A stretch of 44,772 nucleotides of DNA from an uncultured archaeon (GCA_938045545.1 CALIBN010000023.1:1-44772), one strand, 5' to 3'. Positions 34,620-42,682 are shown, numbered from the stretch's first letter. Numbers and translations are program-made. Notes: generated from the letters alone by a model not told the origin.

Positions 34620-34870
34620 GCCGTAGCGACCCACACCCCTCCCTCCTCTCTTGCCCAGTAGAAGAGGATAAAGGGCGGTATATAAACATTCGCATAGAGT
34701 TAGCCTTCCTGATTCGCTATAACAATAAGCTCGCTAAGCTGTCTCTAGGAGACTGGTTAAAACCGGAAAAAGTCGGGAAGCTGGCTGAGAGGCTAGGCGT
34801 TGATCCCAAACTTCTGTTTCTCAGGCTTTCTGAGGCGTTGACGGACTTAGAGAAGGTGGTGAAAAGTTGA
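34616..34870 (+). CDS. Small unknown protein in the replication operon
   Basis: An 84-residue product starting at GTG 34616 inside the end of the AbrB gene and ending within a 4-bp overlap with the ATPase gene. The first 20 residues are proline- and serine-rich; the rest is helical (RYINIRIELAFLIRYNNKLAKLSLG, then KLAERLGVDPKLLFLRLSEAL), perhaps a small helix-turn-helix or partner domain for the ATPase. No family is recognised. Tight coupling on both sides supports it as a real gene. Confidence 0.6.
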   Translation: MSRSDPHPSLLSCPVEEDKGRYINIRIELAFLIRYNNKLAKLSLGDWLKPEKVGKLAERLGVDPKLLFLRLSEALTDLEKVVKS

Positions 34871-36834
34871 GCAAGCCGGTTTACGAGTTGGAGAGGCTAA
34901 AGCAAGCTCAAAAATTCTTAGCGAGCGAAGAAGAGCGAGAAGAAAAGAGATTGAAAATAAGCAGGGTTGTTTTCAAGGACTTAGGTTCTTTCTTAATTCA
35001 GCAAGTTTGGAATAACGGCCCCAAGCTTCTTGTTTGGGATAAGGTTCAGAAACAAGTTTTGGATGTAAGAGAAGAATTCGAATATGATGGTGTTCGCTAC
35101 AAGCCCTTCGTTAAAATTCCGCTCAAGAGGAACGGCGAGCCAGCTATAGGCCTAGCCTCCTATCCTATGGACTACGGTTCTGAAAGAGAATTGATAAGCG
35201 AGGTCAAGGCTTTCATTCAAAAGTATTGCGAGCTGGAGCCGTCTTCTCTAGAATTTCTTTCTCGCTTTGTTCTCCACACCTGGATTTACGACTTTAACGA
35301 TTACGCGATCTACGTCTTTCTGCACGGCTTAATAGGGGTAGGAAAGACAAGGGTCGCTAAAATCCTATCGCTAGTTTGTTACAACTCGCTCTTTGTTAGC
35401 GGAAACACCAGTTTCTCGGCTTATAAAAGATTGATCTCCAGGTTCAGGGGGACTTTACTCATTAATGAGTTTGAGCCTAGAAATGATGACGACTCTGATG
35501 AAATTATTGCTTGGCTGAACAACGGGTTTGAAAAAGATAATCCTTTCGCACTCAGCAGAAAGAATGACCCAGAGAAACAGGATTTCTATGATTCATTCGG
35601 CCCAAAGGTTTTCACAACTAGGAGGCTGGTTGAGAACTCATCTCTGCTTTCGAGAGCGGTTCTTATCGAGATGCATGAAGCTAGCAGGAAGGATATTCCA
35701 GTCAAGCTAGGTAGGGAGGCTTATCTCCAGGCAGCACTTCTGAGAAACAAGCTTTTAATGTTCAGACTTAAGCACTATCATGATAGCTACGAATTAAGCC
35801 CAGAGCTAGATGAGAGACTCAGAAATGATTCCAACATTCCCCCCAGATTTAAACAGCAGGCCTTGCCTATGCTAACACTCTATGAAATCGCTGGCTTAAA
35901 CGTTGAAGAAGCTTTCGACTTCTACCACAAGCTTGGCCAAGAGTTTAAGAAGAGGGTTGCGACCACTACCTTAGAAGGAATCCTATTCAACGCTATCCTA
36001 GAAATCTGCCACCAGGATTCTTATGATGAAGAGTTTCTCGGCTTCATAGATGAAAATAAAAAGCTGGTAGGGGTTGGACTTAAGTTGCTCCAGAAGAGGG
36101 TTGACCTGTCCCAGCGGTTAATAGCGAAAACCCTTCAAAGAATTGGAATGGTTTCAGAGAAACGGAAGAAACCTGTTTTAATTTGGGACAAGGAGATAAA
36201 CAGTCCGGTTGTTAAAGATAGGACTTTAAGACTGTGGGTCTTTCCTAACGAAAAAGCATGGAGAGAGGCTTTCGAGAGATATTTTTATCAAGAGGATTCC
36301 AACCCAGGGAAAGACTTCTCCATAATACCTGAAGTCTTAAAGTCTTTAGTCTTCATGCCGGAGCCTAAGCCTAACGCTCTAACCCTTTCTGAACTAGGTG
36401 GCGCTAGTGGCGCTGGTGGCGTTTCTAGGAACAGGTATGAAAGTGGAGGCTCGAGTAACTTGACTGTGCCTACAAGTGCCACTTGTGCCACTTGTGCCAC
36501 CAACCAGAGTATTCTACCATTGGAAAATAATGAAACGTCTCAAGGATCGGTAGGAGAAACAGCCGAAAAACATAATGAAGATAGCCTTCTAAAGCCTGTT
36601 AACCCTATGGAAACAACCCCTTTAAACACTGGTTTCCAGGTTGAGCCTAAGCGTAATGCTACCCCTCACTCCGAGAACAATTATTTTCAAGGAGATCCTA
36701 GCATGGAGCATAGTAGCGTTCTTTATGCTTGTAAATCATGCTTGTCGGATCTGGAGGCCAAAGGGCAAGTTGTTGAAGCATGTGAAAAATGGGTGCAAAA
36801 GTGTGAGATATGCGGGGAAGTAGCTAGAGGTTAG
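34867..36834 (+). CDS. AAA-type replication ATPase/helicase of the element
   Basis: A 655-residue protein, the largest in the element and probably its replication protein. The P-loop HGLIGVGKTR is at residues 153-162; a Walker B-like TLLINEFEP follows at 196-204, with NE in place of DE; GPKVFTTRR resembles a sensor 1 strand. About 150 residues precede the ATPase without a visible primase motif. A helical segment (DLSQRLIAKTLQRIGMV) may be a winged helix. The C-terminal 140 residues form a disordered link with GASGAGG and SATCATCAT, then a four-cysteine zinc site (ACKSC and KCEICGE). It is transcribed with the AbrB-type gene. Similarity to SF3 or archaeal plasmid helicases is general only. Confidence 0.7.
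   Translation: MSKPVYELERLKQAQKFLASEEEREEKRLKISRVVFKDLGSFLIQQVWNNGPKLLVWDKVQKQVLDVREEFEYDGVRYKPFVKIPLKRNGEPAIGLASYPMDYGSERELISEVKAFIQKYCELEPSSLEFLSRFVLHTWIYDFNDYAIYVFLHGLIGVGKTRVAKILSLVCYNSLFVSGNTSFSAYKRLISRFRGTLLINEFEPRNDDDSDEIIAWLNNGFEKDNPFALSRKNDPEKQDFYDSFGPKVFTTRRLVENSSLLSRAVLIEMHEASRKDIPVKLGREAYLQAALLRNKLLMFRLKHYHDSYELSPELDERLRNDSNIPPRFKQQALPMLTLYEIAGLNVEEAFDFYHKLGQEFKKRVATTTLEGILFNAILEICHQDSYDEEFLGFIDENKKLVGVGLKLLQKRVDLSQRLIAKTLQRIGMVSEKRKKPVLIWDKEINSPVVKDRTLRLWVFPNEKAWREAFERYFYQEDSNPGKDFSIIPEVLKSLVFMPEPKPNALTLSELGGASGAGGVSRNRYESGGSSNLTVPTSATCATCATNQSILPLENNETSQGSVGETAEKHNEDSLLKPVNPMETTPLNTGFQVEPKRNATPHSENNYFQGDPSMEHSSVLYACKSCLSDLEAKGQVVEACEKWVQKCEICGEVARG
36397..36501. repeat. Two inverted arrays of three 9-bp repeats
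   Basis: 36397-36423 reads ggtggcgct-agtggcgct-ggtggcgtt. 36475-36501, read on the other strand, is ggtggcaca-agtggcaca-agtggcact. Both arrays are three 9-bp units of the form RGTGGCRCW, in opposite orientation and 51 bp apart. They lie inside the ATPase gene and encode the link between its ATPase and zinc parts. Confidence 0.7.
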
Positions 36835-36840
36835 ATTAGC

Positions 36841-38160
36841 ATGACTACCTGCCCTTTCTGCGGATCTTCGCTTGTTTTTAAGGCTGGTTTCAGAACAACT
36901 AGGACAGGTGAAAGAGTTCAGAGGTTTTTATGTAGGGTCTGTCTTAGACGTTTTTCTCTTAACTCTCAAATAAAGTCCGATATCGCTCTCAAGAACGCTG
37001 AAATGTCTGACCCGGCTGAGAACCTGGCCGAGTGCTTTCGCGTTAACTCTTTCACCTCTAAGCCAGCTTTCGAGGATTCTCCTCTCCCTTTCAGTAAAGA
37101 TGTAGCTCCTCATAATACTCCTATGACAGGAGAACATTTATATACCTTTGCCTCCCATGATAATAGTAGCAGGGAGGGAGAAGAACTCCCTGCTGGAGAA
37201 GTGGAGATGAGCAGCTCGGAGGGAGCTGTGACGAGCAGTATCCTGCTCCAGAAACCGGGGACTGGACAGGATAAGGAACTCGAAGGCAAACTAATAGGCT
37301 TCGCATGGTGGCTTAAGAAGCAGGGTAAGGCCGATGCGACGATTAAGAACTACGTTGCGATGCTCCGTCTATTGGTTAAGAACAACGCTAACCTTGAGGA
37401 TCCTGAGAGCGTTAAAGATGTTCTAGCCAAGGCAAATAAAAGCGATGGCTGGAAGGTTCTGGCGGTAAAGGCCTACAGCTCGTTTCTAAGCCTGATGGGT
37501 AAGACGTGGATCCCTCCTAAGGTTAAGGCGACTAGGCCCTTGCCCTTCATACCCATGGAGAAGGAGCTTGACGACTTGATAGCTGGCTGCGGCCCTAGGA
37601 CTTCAACACTGCTTCAGCTGCTTAAAGAGACCGGCATGAGGATAGGCGAGGCCCTAAGGCTGGCCTGGAAAGACATTGACTTGGAGAGAAGAGTAATAAT
37701 CCTGAATGAACCAGAGAAGAACTCTAACCCCAGGATCTTCAGGATAAGCCCCAAACTCGTAGGAATGCTTAACACGCTTCCTAAGACAAACGAAAGGATA
37801 TTTCCAACGGCTTACAACGTGATTAAGGCGAATTTCGAGGCTCAACGAAAGAGGCTGGCGAGGAAGCTTAACAACCCTAGGCTTCAAAACATAACCTTTC
37901 ACACCTTCAGGCATTGGAAGGCCACGATGGAGTATCACAAGACTAAAGACATCCTGCATGTCAAAGAGCTTCTCGGCCACAAGGATATTGAGAACACGAT
38001 GCTCTACATTCAGGTTGAGAAGGCCCTTTTCAACGAGGATAGCTCAGAGTTCACCGTTAAAGTCGCTAAAACACCGGAAGAGATTCAGAGCTTACTTGAG
38101 GCAGGCTTCGAATACGTTTGCGAGAAAGACGATCTAATGTTCTTCAGGAAGCGTAAATAG
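36841..38160 (+). CDS. int: Tyrosine recombinase with N-terminal zinc ribbon
   Basis: The integrase of the element. Catalytic residues are all visible: Arg267 (GMRIGEAL), His354 and Arg357 (HTFRH), His380 (LLGHKD) and Tyr389 (TMLYIQ). A SAM-like core-binding domain (about 145-225) precedes it. The N-terminus has a zinc ribbon with Cys4, Cys7, Cys31 and Cys34, in the form TCPFCGSS...QRFLCRVCLRRFS, typical of insertion-sequence transposases; a serine-rich link of about 100 residues joins the two. At 439 residues it is long for an archaeal integrase. It is not split by the attachment site, unlike SSV-type integrases. ATG 36841 follows the ATPase stop by 6 bp. Confidence 0.9.
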   Translation: MTTCPFCGSSLVFKAGFRTTRTGERVQRFLCRVCLRRFSLNSQIKSDIALKNAEMSDPAENLAECFRVNSFTSKPAFEDSPLPFSKDVAPHNTPMTGEHLYTFASHDNSSREGEELPAGEVEMSSSEGAVTSSILLQKPGTGQDKELEGKLIGFAWWLKKQGKADATIKNYVAMLRLLVKNNANLEDPESVKDVLAKANKSDGWKVLAVKAYSSFLSLMGKTWIPPKVKATRPLPFIPMEKELDDLIAGCGPRTSTLLQLLKETGMRIGEALRLAWKDIDLERRVIILNEPEKNSNPRIFRISPKLVGMLNTLPKTNERIFPTAYNVIKANFEAQRKRLARKLNNPRLQNITFHTFRHWKATMEYHKTKDILHVKELLGHKDIENTMLYIQVEKALFNEDSSEFTVKVAKTPEEIQSLLEAGFEYVCEKDDLMFFRKRK

Positions 38161-38209
38161 ATGCCTAAAAAGCCTTTCCTTACGGCTTAAATCCAGCCTA
38201 GAGATGCAT

Positions 38210-38255
38210 TATGCTTTTCTGCTCTAAAATATGTCTTTAAGCCCAGAAAAGCATA
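38210..38255. repeat. 12-bp inverted repeat spanning the right attachment site
   Basis: TATGCTTTTCTG (38210-38221) is perfectly complementary to CAGAAAAGCATA (38244-38255), 22 bp apart. The right arm overlaps the attachment repeat, so the pair looks like inverted binding arms for the recombinase; an RNA hairpin at the end of the integrase message is the other reading. Confidence 0.6.
38236..38252 (+). other. Right attachment site (attR), remnant of gar1
   Basis: Copy two of TTTAAGCCCAGAAAAGC. With the following bases it reads F-K-P-R-K-A-stop (GCA TAG), which is the gar1 C-terminus again with a different last codon and stop. It is read as the host gene's original tail, cut off by integration. 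Confidence 0.85.
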
Positions 38256-38314
38256 GTGCTCGGAAAACCTTTATAGCTTGGAAACGCTACTGTTAAAGTG
38301 GTGATAAAGCCTCG

Positions 38315-38728
38315 GTGGTCAGAAAGGTCTCGAGAAGATACAGGCTTGAGGGAAAGGTCCTTAACATCATAATGCGTTCCAAGGACGGCGTGGTTCAGAC
38401 AGACCTATACAAGATGCTTAACATATCGAGCAGAGAGGGGTCGAGAATCTGCTTGAAACTGGAGTCATGGGGGCTGATAAAGAGGGAGAAGGTTCTTCAC
38501 AAGGAGAGATGGACCTATAAGCTCTACTCGACGCGAAAGGTTCCAAAGATAGATTCGTTGAAGGGTTCACCATGCTTTGCATGCCAGTATTTCAACAGGA
38601 GTTGTTCACCAGGATCTGCAATAAGCCCTGAACGTTGCGAACTACTGGATAAGTGGATACTTACGATCGGCGTGGGGGGAGCGGATGCTGAAGTCAAAGA
38701 GGCGGTGGCTTCAAGAGAGGAAGCGTGA
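38315..38728 (+). CDS. Probable transcription factor E beta subunit (TFE-beta)
   Basis: A 137-residue protein with a winged helix at residues 5-75 (RYRLEGKVLNIIMRSKDGV, KLESWGLIKREKV) and a four-cysteine cluster at Cys87, Cys90, Cys97 and Cys108 (CX2CX6CX10C). One winged helix plus a four-cysteine iron-sulfur site is the layout of archaeal TFE-beta, related to the RPC34/39 subunit of RNA polymerase III, which helps open promoters. The length fits. A TATA-like cctttatag box at about 38267-38275, just past attR, precedes GTG 38315. The overlap with rlmE is 44 bp. An unrelated iron-sulfur regulator is possible. Confidence 0.65.
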   Translation: MVRKVSRRYRLEGKVLNIIMRSKDGVVQTDLYKMLNISSREGSRICLKLESWGLIKREKVLHKERWTYKLYSTRKVPKIDSLKGSPCFACQYFNRSCSPGSAISPERCELLDKWILTIGVGGADAEVKEAVASREEA

Positions 38729-39305
38729 CCCATATTTTATACTTTCGAAAAAAGAGGGGTATCGTAGCAGGGCATCGTACAAGCTTAAGCAGATACTGGA
38801 TAAGTACAGGGTTATCAGAACAGGCGATATTGTTCTAGATATTGGATGCGCACCCGGAGGATGGCTTCAAGTTGCTTCTGAAGCCGTCGGTGAAACCGGG
38901 CTGGTTATTGGGGTGGATGTTAAGAAGGTTGAAAACCTGGGTCTTGAGAATATTAAGACAATCGTGCTCGACGTTTTTGACGAGGACTTTGTTGGAAAAG
39001 TTTTAAAAGAATCTAAAAGCAGGTTTGACGTGATTCTTTCAGACCTCTCGCCTAACATGTCTGGAATCTATGAGCTCGATCACGCTAGGCAGATCGAGAT
39101 GGTTGAAAGAGTCCTCCATCTGTCGAGGGACCTGTTGAAGACAGGAGGGTCGATGGTGATTAAGGTTTTCGAGGGAGAGGGTTCCGACAGAGTTTACAGA
39201 AGGGTTATGAGGCTCTTCAGGTTTATCAAAAGGTTTAAGCCTAAGGCTTCCCGCAAGGGAAGTTCAGAATTTTATCTGGTCGCCAAGTTTTTCAAAGGCT
39301 TCTAA
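38685..39305 (+). CDS. rlmE: RNA 2'-O-ribose methyltransferase (RlmE/FtsJ family)
   Basis: AdoMet-dependent RNA 2'-O-methyltransferase. The catalytic tetrad is complete: Lys33 (RASYKL), Asp120 (LSDLSPNMSG), Lys160 (MVIKVFEG) and Glu195 (SSEFYLV). The AdoMet loop VLDIGCAPGGW is at residues 50-60. At 206 residues it matches the single-domain FtsJ type. In archaea the target may be 23S rRNA or tRNA; the sequence does not settle this. It overlaps the upstream gene by 44 bp and the convergent trm1 by 14 bp. Confidence 0.92.
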   Translation: MLKSKRRWLQERKRDPYFILSKKEGYRSRASYKLKQILDKYRVIRTGDIVLDIGCAPGGWLQVASEAVGETGLVIGVDVKKVENLGLENIKTIVLDVFDEDFVGKVLKESKSRFDVILSDLSPNMSGIYELDHARQIEMVERVLHLSRDLLKTGGSMVIKVFEGEGSDRVYRRVMRLFRFIKRFKPKASRKGSSEFYLVAKFFKGF

Positions 39306-40479
39306 TAATTCTAACAAGCTCGTCAAGCCCAGCATCAGTCCTCACGCAATTATTATCGAAACCGCTTCTACACGCTATAAACCCTTCTCTCGCAAGCCTC
39401 TCTATAATAAGGCTTCTCCCAGGGGGGTTCACATGCAGGCTTGAAGCCAACCCGGTTAAATCAATGCTTCCCACAATCTTCTGGTCATCTGAGACTAGGG
39501 TTTCAAGGGTTTTGAAAACATCTTTATCCACAAATGTATTCTCTGTTTTCAGAAGCAGCATTTTCTCAAGCCATTCCCTAGAGTATGTCTGACCAGTGTA
39601 GAGCGGCCCCAGCAGCAGGGAGTCCTTCTCACATCCTTCTTCAACGTCAACCACGCCTAGTGGCACATATATTTTCTCAACCCTCCTTAATTTAAGAAAC
39701 CTGATTTGCGAAACACTTTTGAAAGCATGTTTCCTACCTTTCAAAACTCTTACTAAAACCTTAACGTAATGCCTCCTCGTAACTGAAACAATAGGTTCTA
39801 TTCCTCTTTCATTCCTAGCGGCAGCCTCGGCCACTGCTTTAAGCAGAACCCTGACTCCAATCTCCCGCATGAAGCCGGTTTTCAAAACATTCACGCCGTA
39901 AAGCATTCTCGCAGCCCGCTTATGCACGCCGAAAAGGTTGGCTGTGTCAGTGGCGGTTACGCTGAGCACGCCACCGTGTTTAACAGCTTGAAAACAAGTG
40001 TCAAGAAACCTTACGGGTGTTCCGAAAGGATCTAGCTCGAGCATGTCAAACCTGCTGCCCCTAGGGGAATGTTCCACGTGGAAAACATTCGCATCCATTT
40101 TAGACGCGTGCAGCCTCTCCTCCAGCCTGTTCAGCCTAATATTCATAACTATGGTTGCAAAGGCTCTTTGGCTTGAATCGTTCACATAGGCCTCATCCCA
40201 CCCTGCCTCCGTAACAACCCTTATCGATCTTACTCCGACGCCCGCCATAGAATCGCCGAAAAAGAGGCTGTGCCCAACCCTCCTCCTGATCACACTAGCA
40301 ACCATCACTGTGAAATCCCTATTCTCCTTCATCAAAGGGTTGTAGAATACGGGTGCCTTAGAAGGCACGTATTCATTCGGCGAAACCCTGTAGTAATCCA
40401 GTTTGGGAACGATTATTTCAGCCCTCCCCTCCCTGATGCTCATAGTTTCGAAATCCATCCCGTTCCCGGTTTTCTCCAC
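39292..40479 (-). CDS. trm1: tRNA guanine-26 N2-dimethyltransferase
   Basis: Makes N2,N2-dimethylguanosine at tRNA position 26. It starts with the family box IREGRAEIIVPK, then VFYNPLMKENRD, an AdoMet loop DSMAGVGVRSIR and the catalytic LELDPFGTPVRF; the C-terminal domain includes YTGQTYSREWLEKM. At 395 residues it is full length. GTG 40479 lies about 27 bp after a TATA-like tttttaag box at 40503-40511 that sits inside an AACAG/CTGTT inverted repeat. It is divergent from geranylgeranyl reductase. Confidence 0.93.
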   Translation of the reverse strand: MEKTGNGMDFETMSIREGRAEIIVPKLDYYRVSPNEYVPSKAPVFYNPLMKENRDFTVMVASVIRRRVGHSLFFGDSMAGVGVRSIRVVTEAGWDEAYVNDSSQRAFATIVMNIRLNRLEERLHASKMDANVFHVEHSPRGSRFDMLELDPFGTPVRFLDTCFQAVKHGGVLSVTATDTANLFGVHKRAARMLYGVNVLKTGFMREIGVRVLLKAVAEAAARNERGIEPIVSVTRRHYVKVLVRVLKGRKHAFKSVSQIRFLKLRRVEKIYVPLGVVDVEEGCEKDSLLLGPLYTGQTYSREWLEKMLLLKTENTFVDKDVFKTLETLVSDDQKIVGSIDLTGLASSLHVNPPGRSLIIERLAREGFIACRSGFDNNCVRTDAGLDELVRIIRSL

Positions 40480-40554
40480 GCTTCCAGTATCCGTTGAACA
40501 GCTTAAAAAACTGTTGAGAAACCCTTTTATCCATCCTAAGCCTCCGCACGCCTA

Positions 40555-41895
40555 ATGTACGACGTGTGCGTAGCAGGCGCGGGCGTGGCTGGCGCAACGC
40601 TTGCCAGGGAAGCAGCCAGAAAAGGGCTGAAAGTTCTCCTGGTGGATAAGTCGCCCCGGGAGAAGGTTGGAGACAAGGTTTGCGGAGACGCGCTTGGCTC
40701 ACATCATTTGGAGAGGCTCAGGCTAACCCTGCCCAGTGAAACCTATTTCTCCATATACCCTGGGATAGAAATATACTCTCCCGACATGCATACTCGCCTC
40801 AGCGTAGTTGCCGAGGGCTTAAGCGCGTACGCTCTAAACAGGCTTGAATTCGGTCAGTTTCTCCTTAAACTTGCCTTGGACGCTGGGTGCGAGTTTAAGC
40901 CGGAGACGCAGGCCAGAGGGCTGATCATGGAGCAGGGTTGCGTTAAAGGAGTTAGGCTGGTTGGCAAGAATGGTTTTAAACAGGATGTTTACGCGAAGGT
41001 GACTGTGGATGCTACGGGTGCTTCAAGAGTTCTCTCTAGAGAACTTCAAAAAGTGGGCTTTGACCAGGAGCTTGACGATGATGAAACACTCGTGTGCTAC
41101 AGAGAGATCCTGGAGACGAGGACGACTCCTCCCATCCCAGCCATCTACCTAGATATGGATGACGCTCCCGGAGGCTACTTCTGGGTTTTCCCGGAGGGGG
41201 AGGGAAGGGTTAACGCGGGCCTAGGCGTCGCCAAGGGCTCGGCGAATCCTAAGCTTCTCTTCAGAAAATGGGTCGACAAGCTTCCCTGCCTTAAGGATAA
41301 TATCGTAGGCGTTGTCCACAGGGGTGGGGGAATAGTTCCCGCCAGGAGGCCCATAGACTCGGCTGTTTGGAACGGCTTTATAGCTGTGGGAGACGCGGCT
41401 TTCATGGTTAACCCTCTGCACGGTGGGGGAATAGGGTCTTCCATGACCGGCGGCTTCCTTGCGGCCAAGGTTGTTGCAGAAGCTTTGGAGATGGGCCGTG
41501 TAGACGAGGAATCCCTATGGGGGTTCAACACGGAGTATATGAGAAGCTACGGTTTTAAGCAGGCTTCTCTAGACGTTTTCAGGGTTTTCCTACAGGGCTT
41601 GAACAATGAGCTTATAAACTACGGCTTAGCCCAGGGGCTTATTAAAAGCGGGGATCTTTTGGAGGCGAGCATGGGCGGGAGTCTTAGGCTCAACATTACT
41701 GAGAAGGCTTCAAGGTTTTTCGCGGGAATCGGTAAACCGGGCTTTCTTATGAAGCTTAACAGGACTGTTAAGCTAATGGAGGATTTCAGGCAGTTTTATG
41801 TGGATTACCCGCCTCATAGGGGGTTCGGCGTGTGGAGAATAAAGGTAAGGGGGTTCCACAAAAGGGTTCACGAGGAAGTTGGAAGAGCATCTTAA
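40555..41895 (+). CDS. Geranylgeranyl reductase family flavoprotein
   Basis: Reduces the double bonds of geranylgeranyl chains in archaeal membrane lipids. The FAD-binding motif CVAGAGVAGATLARE starts at residue 5, then the substrate-linked DKVCGDALG, YFWVFPEGEGRVNAGLG and the second FAD motif VGDAAFMVNPLHGGGIG. At 446 residues it is within the family range. A TATA-like cttttatcc box at about 40523-40531 precedes ATG 40555. The digeranylgeranylglycerophospholipid reductase is the likely activity, but the family has paralogues acting on polyprenols or quinones and the sequence alone does not choose. Confidence 0.88.
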   Translation: MYDVCVAGAGVAGATLAREAARKGLKVLLVDKSPREKVGDKVCGDALGSHHLERLRLTLPSETYFSIYPGIEIYSPDMHTRLSVVAEGLSAYALNRLEFGQFLLKLALDAGCEFKPETQARGLIMEQGCVKGVRLVGKNGFKQDVYAKVTVDATGASRVLSRELQKVGFDQELDDDETLVCYREILETRTTPPIPAIYLDMDDAPGGYFWVFPEGEGRVNAGLGVAKGSANPKLLFRKWVDKLPCLKDNIVGVVHRGGGIVPARRPIDSAVWNGFIAVGDAAFMVNPLHGGGIGSSMTGGFLAAKVVAEALEMGRVDEESLWGFNTEYMRSYGFKQASLDVFRVFLQGLNNELINYGLAQGLIKSGDLLEASMGGSLRLNITEKASRFFAGIGKPGFLMKLNRTVKLMEDFRQFYVDYPPHRGFGVWRIKVRGFHKRVHEEVGRAS

Positions 41896-41983
41896 ACGCT
41901 GTTTCTATAGCGGTAGAAGCTTATTCTCAACTATCGTCTCCCGGGGAAATGCTTATTACCCTTTTTTCTAAAAGTTTCTCCAA

Positions 41984-42682
41984 TTGGGAAACACGGTCTT
42001 GAATACTGTTAGACCCAGTAAATCGGAAGTAGTGTTGACATGGTTGAACAAATACTCATGCGTATACGTTGCAACCCAGACGCAAAGACTACTCTTCAAC
42101 CCCTCCGAGATAAGCATCGGCGAAGTCGAGCCTGTAGACTACACCCTGATAACTGACGAGCAGCCTGAGCACTTCGACGAGAACCTGATAACAGAGCTAT
42201 GCCTTCTAAAGAAGTCTGGGAAAATAATCGCTGATGAAACAAGCTACAGGATTCTCCGGTCGCATATCCCTAAGGAGATGCTTATCGCAGCCAAGCCTAA
42301 CAAGCTGCTCGTAAGCAACGGGCTTATAATCAAATCATATCCGAGTGAAAATTCTGAGGCTTCAACGCCAGTAACATACATGGTTACGCTTGAAAACGGG
42401 TGCAAGATTTTCCAGACAGGCTCCTCTCCCGTGTCAAAGGCTTTGAAAAAGGTGACTATGGAGGAGAAGCCTGATATAACGTTCATACCAGTAGGCTTCA
42501 ACCCTATGCTTAACGCCGCCTCATGGGTTGAATCCGCTGAAAACTCCAACTCTAAAATAGTTATACCCTACCACGGCGAGGACCTTGCCGTTTTTCAACG
42601 CTCCGTGAAGAGGAAAGGCTTGAAAATAGGGATAGTAATACTTAAAGTCGGGGAGCCTTTTATATATAGAATCGGCCTGTAA
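41984..42682 (+). CDS. Metallo-beta-lactamase-fold protein lacking metal ligands
   Basis: A 232-residue protein with the outline of an UlaG-like metallo-beta-lactamase: strand-rich start (CVYVATQTQRLLFNPSEI), a TDEQPEHFDENLI segment where active members have THxHxDH, and IVIPYHGEDLAVF near the end, where active members have a histidine-bearing PxH. Most metal-binding histidines are thus replaced, so it is probably not a hydrolase of the normal kind. TTG 41984 is the listed start; TTG 42000 lies in another frame. It stands alone between the lipid reductase and the phosphoribosyltransferase. A structural or ligand-sensing role is possible. Confidence 0.6.
   Translation: MGNTVLNTVRPSKSEVVLTWLNKYSCVYVATQTQRLLFNPSEISIGEVEPVDYTLITDEQPEHFDENLITELCLLKKSGKIIADETSYRILRSHIPKEMLIAAKPNKLLVSNGLIIKSYPSENSEASTPVTYMVTLENGCKIFQTGSSPVSKALKKVTMEEKPDITFIPVGFNPMLNAASWVESAENSNSKIVIPYHGEDLAVFQRSVKRKGLKIGIVILKVGEPFIYRIGL

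Larger units (their letters stand above)
32721..38252. mobile_element. Integrated element targeting the gar1 3' end
   Basis: The 17-bp sequence TTTAAGCCCAGAAAAGC occurs at 32721-32737 and 38236-38252 in direct orientation, bracketing about 5.5 kb. Between them are a nuclease-like gene, two leftward coiled-coil genes, a small unknown gene, an AbrB-type regulator, another small gene, a replication ATPase and a tyrosine recombinase directly beside the right end. The genes flanking the element are housekeeping genes. The content suggests a small plasmid or virus-like genome. No capsid, portal or conjugation gene is visible. Confidence 0.88.

Noticed and set aside
32741..38314. A tRNA gene as the integration target
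   Set aside because: No cloverleaf, T-arm or anticodon stem could be found near either end; the repeat matches the gar1 tail instead.
40498..40515. An operator at the AACAG-N8-CTGTT inverted repeat between trm1 and geranylgeranyl reductase
   Set aside because: Arms of five bases around a TATA-like box are too short to claim without a second copy.
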